16,239 nt of DNA, taken from assembly GCA_963511305.1 (NCBI GenBank), contig CAUPIJ010000035.1, positions 1 through 16,239 on the forward strand, written 5' to 3'. Both the position numbers and the translations under genes were made by a program. Within the stretch, counting starts at the first letter, position 1, and every line of letters begins with the position of its first letter. This stretch comes from Propionimicrobium sp963511305. GTDB taxonomy: Bacteria; Actinomycetota; Actinomycetes; Propionibacteriales; Propionibacteriaceae. Shown piece after piece: positions 1-5,883 of this stretch. A model generated the notes under the pieces. It saw nothing but the letters and a program-made list of their open reading frames with translations. It did not search any database and was not told the origin of the DNA.

Positions 1-37
1 AATCGCTGTGTCACGGGTTCGAGTCCCGTTCCCGCTA
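1..37 (+). tRNA. tRNA 3' fragment, probably tRNA-Met
   Basis: Only the 3' half of a tRNA is inside the window. Bases 13-17 and 25-29 form the T stem (ACGGG/CCCGT) around the loop TTCGAGT. Bases 30-36 (TCCCGCT) are the 3' acceptor strand and A37 is the discriminator; CCA is not encoded. Bases 8-12 are a five-base variable loop, 3-7 the 3' anticodon stem, and A1-A2 would be positions 37-38, so the anticodon lies just upstream of the window. tRNA-Met is inferred from the known thrT-metT-rpmG order of actinobacteria, not read from the anticodon. Confidence 0.8.
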
Positions 38-250
38 CGAACGATTGAGCCGAGCGAAATGCTCAAGCTTGCTTGAGCATTTCCGAGGCGATTGAGTTCG
101 TTTGAGTCGATTCGGGATGAGACACGAACGATTGAGCCGAGCGAAATGCTCAAGCTTGCTTGAGCATTTCCGAGGCGATTGAGTTCGTTTGAGTCGATTC
201 GGGATGAGACACGAACGATTGAGTTCGTTTGAGTCGCGAAGCGACGAGAT
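37..250. repeat. 87-bp tandem repeat, two full units plus one shortened unit
   Basis: Units begin with ACGAACGATTGAG at 37, 124 and 211. The first two are identical over 87 bp. The third is 40 bp and lacks exactly 47 bp, the distance between two CGATTGAG copies inside a full unit, so it looks like a deletion between those short repeats. A fourth ACGAAC follows at 251. Each full unit holds a perfect 12-bp inverted repeat (56-67/72-83 and 143-154/159-170) with the tetraloop CTTG. No T-run follows the hairpins. The array starts on the last base of the tRNA and, with bases 251-362, makes up the 325-nt gene-free stretch before rpmG. Confidence 0.9.
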
Positions 251-267
251 ACGAACAACAAATGGCC

Positions 268-329
268 AGATGCCTCACAGCGTTTGGCTACGTGACTCAA
301 GGCGTTTAACCGGGCGCTTTGAGGCATTT
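268..329. promoter_or_regulatory. Repeated and inverted motif upstream of rpmG
   Basis: The nine-base motif CTCAMRGCG occurs three times: CTCACAGCG at 274-282, CTCAAGGCG at 296-304 (22 bp on) and, inverted, CGCTTTGAG at 315-323. As RNA, both forward copies can pair with the inverted copy. The outer pairing (271-282 with 315-326) has 11 of 12 matches and the inner one (296-304 with 315-323) has 9 pairs including one wobble, so the two would exclude each other. This may be a repressor site or a leader switch for rpmG. I could not identify a convincing promoter; TTGAGG at 319-324 is a possible -35 element. Confidence 0.4.
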
Positions 330-362
330 AGATAAACTGCGCAGACTATAAAGAAGGTAACG

Positions 363-533
363 ATGGCTAAGAAGGCTGGGGACGTTCGTCCTAAGATCAC
401 GCTCGCTTGCACGGAGTGCAAGGATCGCAACTACATCACCAAGAAGAACCGTCGCAATACTCCCGACCGCCTCGAGGTGAAGAAGTTCTGCCCGCGTGAC
501 AACAAGCACACGCTGCACCGCGAGACCCGCTAA
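363..533 (+). CDS. rpmG: 50S ribosomal protein L33
   Basis: This 56-residue protein is L33 of the large ribosomal subunit. The family core is clear (DVRPKITLACTEC near residues 7-19, YITKKNRRNTPDRLE at 24-38, and the HRETR end). The ATG is preceded by GAAGG with good spacing. Zinc-type L33 proteins hold a metal with two Cys pairs. Here the first pair is intact (C16, C19), but the second reads C43-P-R-D46, so Asp replaces the fourth cysteine; H49 is nearby. The gene is missing from many long-ORF lists because of its size. It is followed at once by its own terminator, so it is not co-transcribed with the dehydratase genes unless there is readthrough. Confidence 0.96.
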   Translation: MAKKAGDVRPKITLACTECKDRNYITKKNRRNTPDRLEVKKFCPRDNKHTLHRETR

Positions 534-570
534 GGGCTCATAGCTAAGCAATACGCGCCAACTAATTTTT

Positions 571-609
571 GAAGTGGGCCACCCATTGGGGTGGCTCACT
601 TTATTTTTT
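571..609 (+). terminator. Rho-independent terminator after rpmG
   Basis: A 12-bp stem (573-584 with 589-600, one G-U pair) with the loop ATTG is followed by TTATTTTTT. This is a strong intrinsic terminator shape and separates rpmG from the next operon. Confidence 0.92.
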
Positions 610-658
610 GCGTGCGGGCGCGCGCGTTCGGGTCGGGCATTAACCAGGACTTAGCGCA

Positions 659-671
659 TATGCTGGGTGCG
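659..671 (+). promoter_or_regulatory. Possible -10 element, leaderless dehydratase operon
   Basis: TATGCT at 659-664 fits the actinobacterial TANNNT -10 element and would place transcription start at about 671, on the GTG start codon. No Shine-Dalgarno is visible before that GTG. No good -35 is seen. Leaderless transcription is an inference. Confidence 0.35.
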
Positions 672-1096
672 TGGCTATTTCTCCTGAACACGTTGGGCGC
701 TCGTACCCGTCGACCGGGGTCTACGACGTGACGCGCCAGAAGATCGCGGAATTCGCCCGTGCCCTGGGCGATGAAAATCCCGCTTACTTCGGCGATGCCC
801 CGATCGCTCCGCCAACCTTTCCGGCCGTGATCGCGTCCGTTGCCTGGCAGCCTTTCTTCGACGATCCCGAGCTAGGTCTCGCGCTTCATCGAACTATCCA
901 CGCCGATCAGCGCTTCGATTACGCCCGCCCGCTGCGCGCTGGCGATCGCGTGACGGCCGAGTTGACCATCGCTAAGGTACGCAACCGAGGGCCGGTGGCC
1001 ATGGTGACCATCGACGTCGAGGTGAGCGACGAGCAGGGTGAGCGCGTGGTGACGGCAACCAGCCAGCTGATCCACACCGCAGAGGAGGCCGAGTGA
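671..1096 (+). CDS. MaoC-type (R)-hydratase/dehydratase subunit, HadA-like
   Basis: The 141-residue product resembles the FAS1-like dehydratase (MaoC N-terminal) hotdog family. That family includes HadA and HadC, the partner subunits of mycobacterial 3-hydroxyacyl-ACP dehydratases. The ARALGDENPAYFGD stretch (about residues 30-43) followed by IAPPTFPAVI is typical. It lacks the Asp/His catalytic motif that the following protein carries, which suits a substrate-binding partner in a heterodimer. The GTG at 671 is chosen because an upstream -10-like element falls just before it and the N-terminus fits the family. Its stop overlaps the next start, implying translational coupling. The position between rpmG and trpT matches the mycobacterial hadABC locus. 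Whether the substrate is a mycolate-type chain is unknown, and many non-mycolate actinobacteria carry such pairs. Confidence 0.85.
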   Translation: MAISPEHVGRSYPSTGVYDVTRQKIAEFARALGDENPAYFGDAPIAPPTFPAVIASVAWQPFFDDPELGLALHRTIHADQRFDYARPLRAGDRVTAELTIAKVRNRGPVAMVTIDVEVSDEQGERVVTATSQLIHTAEEAE

Positions 1097-1506
1097 TGAT
1101 CGACGTTCAGGTAGGCCAGGAGCTACCCAGCCTGGAGATCACGGCGACCCGCACGACCGCGGTCAGGTACGCGGGCGCGTCTGGAGATTTCAACCCGATT
1201 CACCACTCGGATCGGGCTGCTCAGGCGGTCGGGATGCCGCAGGTGATCATCCACGGCATGTGGACGATGGGCGCGGCTCTACGGGTAGTTACCGACTGGA
1301 TCGGTGACCCGTCCAGAGTGGTCAACTACTTCACCAGGTTCACCAAGCCGCTGTCGCTTCCCGACGACGGGGTGGGCGCCACGATGACCGTCACCGCCAA
1401 GGTGACCGCCGTCGAGGACGCGCTGGCCACCATCGCTATCGAGGCCCGTTGCGGTGACGAGAAGCTGCTCGGTGCAGCGAAAGCGCAGGTGCGTCTTGAC
1501 GATTAA
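1096..1506 (+). CDS. MaoC-type (R)-hydratase/dehydratase catalytic subunit, HadB-like
   Basis: This 136-residue hotdog protein carries the hydratase-2 catalytic motif GASGDFNPIHHSD, with D31 and H36 as the expected Asp/His pair, followed by IIHGMWTMG. It would be the catalytic half of a heterodimer with the preceding protein, dehydrating (3R)-hydroxyacyl thioesters. The ATG at 1096 shares one base with the upstream stop (TGATG) and has GAGGAGG at 1082-1088 with seven bases of spacing. The GTG at 1093 is in frame but too close to that site. The end overlaps the probable murB start. Family assignment is firm; the physiological chain length is not. Confidence 0.9.
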   Translation: MIDVQVGQELPSLEITATRTTAVRYAGASGDFNPIHHSDRAAQAVGMPQVIIHGMWTMGAALRVVTDWIGDPSRVVNYFTRFTKPLSLPDDGVGATMTVTAKVTAVEDALATIAIEARCGDEKLLGAAKAQVRLDD

Positions 1507-2647
1507 CTTGAACTTCGACCCCTCCGACTCCAGCGCGTGCCAGGTTGAGCGCGGCCAGGTCGAGAACCTGAGTCGCTGGCAGCCCACGAATACCCCGAAT
1601 CTCGCAGAACGCACCACAACCCGCGTCGGCGGCGATGCAAAGCGCCTGGTGGTAGCCAAGACCGACGATGAGATCGTCGACGCCGTGCGCGCCGCAGACG
1701 AGGCCGGCGAGCCGCTGCTAGTGCTTTCGGGTGGCTCCAACATGCTGGTTGGCGACGACGGCTTCGACGGGGTGATGGTGCAGATCGCCACCCGCGGCGT
1801 CACCTTCGACCAGTCCGACTGCGGCGGCGCGATGGTTCGTGTGGCAGCTGGCGAGGTCTGGGATAATTTTGTGGAGTTCACCATCACCCAGGGTTGGGTG
1901 GGTCTGGAGGCGCTCTCGGGCATTCCGGGCCTGGTTGGCGCGACGCCAATCCAGAACGTCGGCGCCTACGGTCAGGAGGTCTCCTCGACCATCGCGCGCG
2001 TGCGCACCTGGGATCGTAAGGACGGCGAATTCCGCACCTTCACCTTCGATCAATGTGGCTTTGGCTACCGCGATTCCATGTTCAAGCGCTCGCTTGCCGA
2101 GATGGGTGAGGGGGCCGTGACCGGCCGATACGTTGTGCTCGAGGTCTGGTTCCAGTTCGAGCTGGGGTCGATGTCCGCCCCGGTAGGCTACCAGCAGCTC
2201 GCCGATGCTCTCGGCGTCCATGTCGGTCAGCGAGCGGACGCCAAGAAGGTTCGCGAGGCCGTCCTGAAACTGCGCGCAAGTAAGGGCATGGTGCTCGACC
2301 CGGACGACCACGACACCTGGTCGACCGGCAGTTTCTTCACCAACCCGATCGTCGACGAGGCAGCCGCAGGCAAGCTACCAGAGGGCGCTCCCCGCTTTCC
2401 GCAACCGGACGGTAGGGTCAAGACGTCCGCCGCCTGGCTGATCGATCATGCGGGCTTCGGCAAGGGCTATCCCGGCGAGGGGCAGGCCAGGCTGTCGTCC
2501 AAGCACGTGCTTGCGCTCACCAACCGCGGAGGCGCGAGCGCCAAGCAGTTGGCCGAGCTGGCCGGAGAGGTGCGGGCTGGCGTCAAGGCTGCCTACGGTG
2601 TCGAGCTGGTGCCAGAGCCCGTGTTGGTGGCTTTGCAGATACCTTAA
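1496..2647 (+). CDS. murB: UDP-N-acetylenolpyruvoylglucosamine reductase MurB
   Basis: MurB is the cytoplasmic flavoenzyme that reduces UDP-GlcNAc-enolpyruvate to UDP-MurNAc with NADPH, the second committed step of peptidoglycan synthesis. From the TTG at 1496 it is 383 residues. The FAD-binding part includes TTTRVGG (41-46) and LSGGSNMLVGDDGFDG (77-92). The SGIPGLVGATPIQNVGAYGQE block spans 141-161. GFGYRDS holds the substrate-binding Arg192, TGSFFTNP the proton-donor Ser279, and EPV near the end Glu374. The presence of these last regions marks the E. coli-like type I enzyme. The start is uncertain: in-frame GTG codons at 1454 and 1472 lie inside the upstream gene. TTG 1496 follows GCAGGTG and overlaps the previous stop by 11 bases, as expected for coupled genes. 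Confidence 0.94.
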   Translation: MTINLNFDPSDSSACQVERGQVENLSRWQPTNTPNLAERTTTRVGGDAKRLVVAKTDDEIVDAVRAADEAGEPLLVLSGGSNMLVGDDGFDGVMVQIATRGVTFDQSDCGGAMVRVAAGEVWDNFVEFTITQGWVGLEALSGIPGLVGATPIQNVGAYGQEVSSTIARVRTWDRKDGEFRTFTFDQCGFGYRDSMFKRSLAEMGEGAVTGRYVVLEVWFQFELGSMSAPVGYQQLADALGVHVGQRADAKKVREAVLKLRASKGMVLDPDDHDTWSTGSFFTNPIVDEAAAGKLPEGAPRFPQPDGRVKTSAAWLIDHAGFGKGYPGEGQARLSSKHVLALTNRGGASAKQLAELAGEVRAGVKAAYGVELVPEPVLVALQIP

Positions 2648-2705
2648 TGTCACGCTGATTGCAGCGGGCATGCAAGGTTCATTTTTCTGTTCGCGGTTTT
2701 GACGC

Positions 2706-2711
2706 TAGACT
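2706..2711 (+). promoter_or_regulatory. Possible -10 element of trpT
   Basis: TAGACT at 2706-2711 matches TANNNT and lies about 57 bp before tRNA-Trp. The -35 at the right spacing (TTTTCT, 2683-2688) is poor. It is the best candidate in the 120-bp gap after murB. Confidence 0.35.
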
Positions 2712-2767
2712 ACAGATCTTGGTGGCTCAGCCACGGCTGCAGCGCGCGGTCAGGCTGGTGAAACCAT

Positions 2768-2840
<73 letters not shown>

Positions 2841-2866
2841 CAACGCGGGGCGTACACGGCTCGCTG

Positions 2867-2894
2867 GCGGGTTTCAGATTGGAACCCGCTTTTT
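2867..2894 (+). terminator. Rho-independent terminator after trpT
   Basis: A nine-pair stem, GCGGGTTTC (2867-2875) with GGAACCCGC (2881-2889, one G-U), has the loop AGATT and a TTTTT tail. It separates trpT from secE. Confidence 0.88.
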
Positions 2895-2907
2895 AAGATC
2901 GAATAGC

Positions 2908-2930
2908 TTTCGTATCGGCTCGATGCGAGA
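2908..2930 (+). other. Hairpin in the secE leader
   Basis: Bases 2908-2917 pair with 2921-2930 (ten pairs, two G-U) around the three-base loop GCT. There is no T-run, so it is not a terminator. It ends 22 bases before the secE start and may affect mRNA stability or ribosome access. The role is not known. Confidence 0.45.
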
Positions 2931-2952
2931 CGCGGCATAAGTTAGGAAAACG

Positions 2953-3330
2953 GTGGCAGATAGCAAGAAGCGTCCAGACGACTCGGCTGACGAGTCGTCC
3001 AACACGACGTCCCCTTCCGCCGAAGCCAAAGAGGCCAAGTCCGCTGAGCTTGCTGCTGCGAAGCCGGTCAAGCGCAAGCACTCGCAGGCTCCTGTCAAGA
3101 AGGCTAAACCAACCAAGAAGCAGGGCGAGGTTGCCGAGCGTGAGGGCACCGGCCCGGTTAAATTCGCGAAACAGTCTGTCGGTGAGTTGAAGAAGGTTGT
3201 CTGGCCAACCGGCGATCAGACCCGTCAGTACTTCGTCGTGGTGCTGGTCTTCGTTCTGTTCATCATGACGTTTGTCGCTGGGCTCGATGCGCTGTTTGGC
3301 TGGGGCCTGCTGCAGGTTCTCGGCCGCTGA
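2953..3330 (+). CDS. secE: Preprotein translocase subunit SecE
   Basis: SecE clamps SecY in the plasma-membrane SecYEG channel. The protein has 125 residues. The conserved SecE core is at the C-terminus: GPVKFAKQSVGELKKVVWPT (67-86, containing the amphipathic helix and ELKKVVWPT signature) followed by one hydrophobic segment, about 93-119. The first 65 residues are a low-complexity Ala/Lys/Glu/Ser tail, basic around 38-56, such as many actinobacterial SecE proteins have. The GTG start follows AGGAAAA. nusG begins 13 bases after the stop, so secE and nusG form one transcript. Start choice inside the low-complexity tail is the only doubt. Confidence 0.96.
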   Translation: MADSKKRPDDSADESSNTTSPSAEAKEAKSAELAAAKPVKRKHSQAPVKKAKPTKKQGEVAEREGTGPVKFAKQSVGELKKVVWPTGDQTRQYFVVVLVFVLFIMTFVAGLDALFGWGLLQVLGR

Positions 3331-3343
3331 CTAGGAGATTTTC

Positions 3344-4234
3344 ATGACGCAAAACGATGATCAGACTTTCTTTGAGGACGGTCAGCTAGCCGGCGAGGTA
3401 GATGAACAGACCGGCGAGGTGGACATCGACCTTTCCGCGCTCGGTCTTGACGAGGACGACGCTGAGCAGCCCCAAAAGACTGAGATTAACCTTGACTTTG
3501 ACGGCTCCGCGGGCGAAGAGCCTGAGGCTGCGGCCGAGCCCGAGATCAATCTCGATGCGCTCACCGATGATGAACAAGAAGAGGCCGCCGAGCAGGATGC
3601 TGCCGAGGACGCCGCCGAGCAGGCCTTAGAGCGCGAGATGGCCGCGCTCGAAGAGGAGCTGCGCACGAAGCCCGGCGACTGGTACGTGGTGCACACCTAC
3701 TCCGGTATGGAAAACCGTGTTAAGCAGAACATCGAGGCCAGGATCGTCAACTTCAACCTCGAGGACGACGTCTACGAGGTTATCGTTCCGACCGAAGAGG
3801 CCGTCGAGGTTCGCAACGGTCAGCGCAAGAACGTCACCCGCACCTTCATGCCTGGCTACGTTCTGGTGCGCATGTTCATGTCCGACGAGGCCTGGCAGGT
3901 TGTTCGCCACACTCCGTCGGTCACCGGCATCGTGGGCTACGAGAACCAGCCGGTTCCGCTGTCCATCGACGAAGTGATGAACATGTTGAAGCCGCTCGTC
4001 GTCTCGAAGGTTGCCGCCGAGACCAACGCTCGCGCCAAGAAGGTCGAGAACATCGTTGTCGCAGACTACAAGGCTGGCGATTCGGTGATGGTTACTGAGG
4101 GCCCGTTCGCTGGCGTACACGCCACGATCATCGAGATCAACGCGCACAACCAGCGGGTTCGCGCCAACGTCGAGATCCTTGGCCGCGAGACTCCAGTCGA
4201 CCTGACCTTCCAGCAGATCCAGAAAGTCATCTAG
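3344..4234 (+). CDS. nusG: Transcription termination/antitermination protein NusG
   Basis: NusG binds elongating RNA polymerase and links it to Rho or the ribosome. The NGN domain runs from about residue 112 (DWYVVHTYSGMENRVKQNIE) to about 210, including TFMPGYVLVRM and the TPSVTGIVG segment. The KOW domain follows at about 243-275 (AGDSVMVTEGPFAGVHATI). The 296-residue length exceeds the roughly 180 of E. coli NusG because of an acidic 110-residue N-terminal extension. That extension contains three 20-residue repeats starting at 26, 46 and 66, each carrying an (D/E)-I-(D/N)-L core with the Ile at 28, 48 and 68. The ATG has TAGGAGA ahead of it. Acidic extensions are common in actinobacterial NusG, but the periodic motif is worth separate attention. 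Confidence 0.97.
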   Translation: MTQNDDQTFFEDGQLAGEVDEQTGEVDIDLSALGLDEDDAEQPQKTEINLDFDGSAGEEPEAAAEPEINLDALTDDEQEEAAEQDAAEDAAEQALEREMAALEEELRTKPGDWYVVHTYSGMENRVKQNIEARIVNFNLEDDVYEVIVPTEEAVEVRNGQRKNVTRTFMPGYVLVRMFMSDEAWQVVRHTPSVTGIVGYENQPVPLSIDEVMNMLKPLVVSKVAAETNARAKKVENIVVADYKAGDSVMVTEGPFAGVHATIIEINAHNQRVRANVEILGRETPVDLTFQQIQKVI

Positions 4235-4290
4235 GTCTTTCGCCGGAGAACGCTGGCAATAGTCGACTGACCCATTTCGCCATCGGCACC

Positions 4291-4321
4291 TTGAGTGCTT
4301 AAACTTTCGTGTGCGAATAAT
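4291..4321 (+). promoter_or_regulatory. Possible rplK promoter
   Basis: TTGAGT (4291-4296) and AATAAT (4316-4321) are separated by 19 bp, a little long. The site lies in the 125-bp nusG-rplK gap, which is AT-rich near its end and has no clear terminator. CGAATAATT at 4314-4322 recurs at 8294-8302 before the sugar dehydratase gene. Weak evidence. Confidence 0.3.
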
Positions 4322-4359
4322 TGAATAAAAAGAAGTAACTACTAGCAAGGACCCAAAAC

Positions 4360-4794
4360 ATGGCCTCCAAGAACAAGAAGGTTGCGCAGGTCGTAAAGAT
4401 CGCAATCCAGGCTGGTGCGGCTACTCCGGCTCCGCCAGTCGGTACCGCGCTCGGCCCGACCGGCGTCAACATCATGGAATTCGTCAAGGCGTATAACGCC
4501 GCGACCGAAGGCATGCGCGGCTCGATCGTGCCTGCCGAGATCACGATTTACGAAGACCGTTCCTTCGACTTCATCACCAAGACCCCTCCGGCTTCTGACC
4601 TCCTGAAGAAGGCGGCTGGCCTGCAGAAGGGCTCTGGTGTTCCGAACAAGGAGAAGGTCGGCACCGTGACCAAGGATCAGGTTCGCGAGATCGCTGAAAC
4701 CAAGATGAAAGACCTGTCGGCTAACGACGTCGAGGCAGCGATGAAGATCATCGCCGGCTCCGCTCGTTCGATGGGCATCACCGTAAAAGACTAA
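4360..4794 (+). CDS. rplK: 50S ribosomal protein L11
   Basis: L11 forms the GTPase-associated region with 23S rRNA and L10-L7/L12. The 144-residue product shows the Pro-rich N-terminal helix region (AGAATPAPPVGTALGPTGVNIMEFVKAYNA, about 19-48), the central FDFITKTPPAS segment, and the rRNA-binding C-terminal domain ending GSARSMGITVKD. Length is normal. The ATG has AAGGA upstream at 4346-4350. rplA follows after a 78-nt structured spacer with no terminator, so the two are co-transcribed. Confidence 0.98.
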   Translation: MASKNKKVAQVVKIAIQAGAATPAPPVGTALGPTGVNIMEFVKAYNAATEGMRGSIVPAEITIYEDRSFDFITKTPPASDLLKKAAGLQKGSGVPNKEKVGTVTKDQVREIAETKMKDLSANDVEAAMKIIAGSARSMGITVKD

Positions 4795-4802
4795 TTTTCA
4801 AC

Positions 4803-4856
4803 TCTGGCAGGGCAGCGCGCCCGCACCAGAACTGGTGGAACAGCCTGCGAGGCTGT
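4803..4856 (+). promoter_or_regulatory. Structured rplK-rplA spacer, candidate L1 control site
   Basis: TCTGG (4803-4807) pairs with CCAGA (4826-4830), enclosing GGGC/GCCC (4810-4813/4819-4822) across an asymmetric internal loop. A second hairpin, ACAGCCT-GCG-AGGCTGT (4840-4856), stands just before the rplA Shine-Dalgarno. ACCA/TGGT (4825-4828/4833-4836) is an alternative that would break the first outer stem. L1 is known to repress its own operon by binding an mRNA mimic of its 23S site; that this is such a site is inference. Confidence 0.4.
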
Positions 4857-4872
4857 CGAGAAAGGAACCAGC

Positions 4873-5568
4873 ATGAAGCGCAGCAAGCGTTACAACGAGT
4901 CGGCCAAACTGGTCGACAGCAATCAGCTGTACACGGCAGAAGAAGCCGTGGCGATCATCAAGCAGTTCGGCACTGGCAAGTCCGACGAGTCCGTTGAGGT
5001 ATCCATGCGCCTGGGTGTTGACCCGCGCAAGGCAGACCAGATGGTTCGCGGCACTGTCAACCTGCCTCACGGCACCGGCAAGACGGCAAGGGTCCTCGTC
5101 TTCGCCCAGGGCGCCAAGGCAACTGAGGCTGCTGAGGCAGGTGCCGATGAGGTCGGCGCCGACGATCTCGTAGAGAAGATCTCCGGTGGCTATCTCGAGT
5201 TCGATGCCGTCGTCGCCACCCCGGACATGATGGGCAAGGTCGGCCGTCTGGGCCGCGTCCTCGGCCCGCGTGGCCTGATGCCGAACCCCAAGACTGGCAC
5301 CGTCACCATGGATGTGGCCAAGGCCGTCTCCGACATTAAGGGCGGCAAGATTGAGTTCCGCGTTGACCGCCACTCGAACCTGCAGTTCATCATCGGCAAA
5401 CAGTCGTTCGACAAGGAAGCGCTGGTTGAGAACTACCGTGCAGCGGCGAGCGAGGTCATGCGCCTGAAGCCGACCAGCTCCAAGGGTCGCTACGTGCGCA
5501 AGATCGTGATGAGCACCACCTTCGGCCCCGGCGTAGCAATCCAGCCGGCGTCAAAGGAAGACGCTTAA
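4873..5568 (+). CDS. rplA: 50S ribosomal protein L1
   Basis: L1 forms the mobile L1 stalk of the large subunit and in many bacteria represses the rplK-rplA mRNA. The 231-residue product has the usual length and the family signature LGRVLGPRGLMPNPKTGTV at about 133-151, followed by GGKIEFRVDRHSNLQFIIGK. The ATG is preceded by AAAGGA (4861-4866). The gene is followed by two terminators and then by a mobile-looking unit, instead of directly by rplJ as is usual. Confidence 0.98.
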   Translation: MKRSKRYNESAKLVDSNQLYTAEEAVAIIKQFGTGKSDESVEVSMRLGVDPRKADQMVRGTVNLPHGTGKTARVLVFAQGAKATEAAEAGADEVGADDLVEKISGGYLEFDAVVATPDMMGKVGRLGRVLGPRGLMPNPKTGTVTMDVAKAVSDIKGGKIEFRVDRHSNLQFIIGKQSFDKEALVENYRAAASEVMRLKPTSSKGRYVRKIVMSTTFGPGVAIQPASKEDA

Positions 5569-5580
5569 CCAAAACACGCG

Positions 5581-5617
5581 AAAAGGGCGGGTCACCAGAT
5601 GGTGGCCCGCCCTTTTT
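5581..5617 (+). terminator. Strong terminator of the rplKA transcript
   Basis: AAAAGGGCGGGTCACC (5581-5596) pairs through 16 positions (one G-U) with 5601-5616 around the loop AGAT, with a T5 tail at 5613-5617. The A-run on the other side means it could also stop transcription from the opposite strand. Confidence 0.95.
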
Positions 5618-5654
5618 GGGTTCACCTGCGGGTGGGCCCATTTTTGTCTGTGCG

Positions 5655-5679
5655 GGCGGGTCATCGTGGCCCGCCTTTT
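5655..5679 (+). terminator. Second, shorter terminator related to the first
   Basis: A nine-pair stem (5655-5663 with 5667-5675) with the loop TCG is followed by TTTT. The sequence from GGGCGGGTCA to TTTTGGGT matches the first terminator except for a few missing loop-side bases, so it looks like a shortened duplicate. Confidence 0.75.
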
Positions 5680-5700
5680 GGGTGTGCGCCAGGGAAGGGC

Positions 5701-5818
5701 GTGACAAATTCAACATTTCGAAATCGGAAAATCGGGCGTGAAATGCGTTTGCCCTAGTCAGCAAGCTTTCATTTGTTGCCGGGTGTGAAAAGTTCGGTTG
5801 AAATGTTGAATTTGTCAT
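5701..5818. repeat. 118-bp terminal-inverted-repeat element, copy 1
   Basis: The left end is GTGACAAATTCAACATTTC (5701-5719). The right end (5800-5818) is its reverse complement except for the last base. The element is 118 bp, matches copy 2 at 6745-6862 in length and orientation, and differs from it at 11 positions by my count, about 91 percent identity. GGC flanks both outer sides (5698-5700 and 5819-5821). Its layout is that of a MITE. The frame starting at 5701 stays open for 18 codons and stops at 5757, as in copy 2. Confidence 0.92.
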
Positions 5819-5883
5819 GGCTATTCCGGATAAGGTCGCGCAGCCAGCTGAACATTCCTGCATGCGACGGCAATAGTGATTAG

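Noticed and set aside
56..83. Hairpin as tRNA terminator
   Set aside because: The stem is strong, but the bases after it (CCGAGG) contain no T-run.
37..256. CRISPR-like reading of the tandem repeat
   Set aside because: The units are long (87 bp), directly joined and without variable spacers, and no cas genes are nearby.
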